This document shows, in pieces, positions 33,070 to 33,475 of a DNA stretch of 33,475 nt. The notes beneath the pieces are model-generated. The model saw only the letters and a list, made by a program, of their open reading frames with translations. It ran no database searches and had not been told where the DNA came from. This DNA comes from Methanosarcina sp. (GTDB lineage Archaea; Halobacteriota; Methanosarcinia; Methanosarcinales; Methanosarcinaceae): positions 1-33,475 of the forward strand of contig NZ_JAQUVZ010000041.1 of assembly GCF_028693135.1 (NCBI RefSeq). The letters run 5' to 3'. Position 1 is the first letter of the stretch. Each line of letters starts with the position of its first letter. The translations under genes and the position numbers were made by a program.

Positions 33070-33475
33070 ATGGATATAGAAGGCTATGCAAAACGGGCTC
33101 TCAGAAAGGACCCTTCAAATGAAGCCGGTCTTGAGGCACAGCTTGCTTCAAGAATTCTTGAAATAAAGAAAATAAACCCCGAAAGGGCTCATGAGATTGC
33201 AGCGGCAGTTATTTGTGAAGCAAAAGCAACTCTTCACACGGAAGGGGAGGTATTAAGCTCCACTCTCTCGGGAGTTTCCATGGGAGAATTCGGAGTAGGT
33301 TCGAGAGGCACAGGGGACTTTTACGTCCATTCCAAGCTGGGAGAAGTAATAGGCAAGACAGGTGCAGTAGTTGACAGTGCCCAGCTTGACGACTCAGGGG
33401 TTGTAAGAATAGGTGATGAATACCTGGTGGTTACGATTGACGGCATACATTCCCGCCTGAGTGATTTTCCTTTCC
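33070..33475 (+). CDS. AIR-synthase-related (PurM-like) protein, cut by the window edge
   Basis: The first 135 codons are present, opening MDIEGYAKRALRKDPSNEAG and reaching VVTIDGIHSRLSDFPF. The ATP-binding N-terminal half of the PurM/HypE/SelD-like fold is indicated by GEFGVGSRGTGDFYVH and the GDEYLVVTIDGIHS segment. Such AIR-synthase-related proteins are common in methanogens and of uncertain substrate. ATG 33070 is chosen on the family-like N-terminus; ATG 33061 is in frame and the frame is open back to 32998. The gene continues past the right edge. Confidence 0.8.
   Translation, partial: MDIEGYAKRALRKDPSNEAGLEAQLASRILEIKKINPERAHEIAAAVICEAKATLHTEGEVLSSTLSGVSMGEFGVGSRGTGDFYVHSKLGEVIGKTGAVVDSAQLDDSGVVRIGDEYLVVTIDGIHSRLSDFPF

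Overview
The window looks like a piece of a Methanosarcina chromosome (Euryarchaeota, methanogen). This rests on recognition of the gene content, not on a database search. Pointers are archaeal CoA-synthesis genes (CoaBC plus a GHMP-type pantoate kinase), a Vms1-like peptidyl-tRNA hydrolase, an RlmE with a TRAM tail, PGF-CTERM surface proteins with PKD and NosD-type beta-helix domains, an archaeal GspE/GspF pair, TATA-box promoters and long AT-rich spacers.

Layout. 1-231 is a minisatellite of 21 units of 11 bp. 446-1089 (minus) is a HepT/MntA toxin-antitoxin pair. 1757-5161 is a 1134-residue TPR protein with 19 near-identical repeats and two C-terminal membrane segments. 5162-7457 is a decayed accessory stretch. 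It holds two ~100 bp direct repeats around a KilA-N pseudogene with two in-frame stops, and the last 44 codons of a YgjP-like metallopeptidase, probably a scar of a type I restriction locus. 7458-12183 is a GspE-GspF secretion/pilus operon; a copy of the last ~100 bp of gspF lies 0.7 kb downstream.

13026-24768 is a cell-surface island: a GH17-like beta-glucanase, a two-domain membrane-anchored protein, a 965-residue beta-helix/PKD/PGF-CTERM protein, a second beta-helix protein with two membrane helices, and a secreted C39-like cysteine peptidase. A PHP phosphoesterase and RlmE sit inside it. The C39 gene and the neighbouring DUF1275 gene each carry one frameshift. From 26168 the window is mostly housekeeping: a Vms1-like hydrolase, CoaBC, pantoate kinase, two short pilin-like membrane proteins, a small zinc-ribbon protein, HisH, and a truncated AIR-synthase-like gene at the right edge.

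How they work together. CoaBC and pantoate kinase act in the same archaeal CoA pathway. GspE and GspF form the motor and platform of a pilus or secretion machine, and the two pilin-like proteins at 30.6-31.6 kb are candidate substrates, though they are not adjacent. The GH17, PKD and beta-helix proteins are exported; at least two carry C-terminal anchors of the archaeosortase type. No tRNA, rRNA, CRISPR array or intact insertion sequence was seen. I saw no clear new defence system. The most unusual items are the restriction-locus scar with its flanking repeats, the cysteine-rich N-terminus of GspE, the paired palindromes before pantoate kinase, and repeated TACA-N4-TGTA sites between divergent surface genes.
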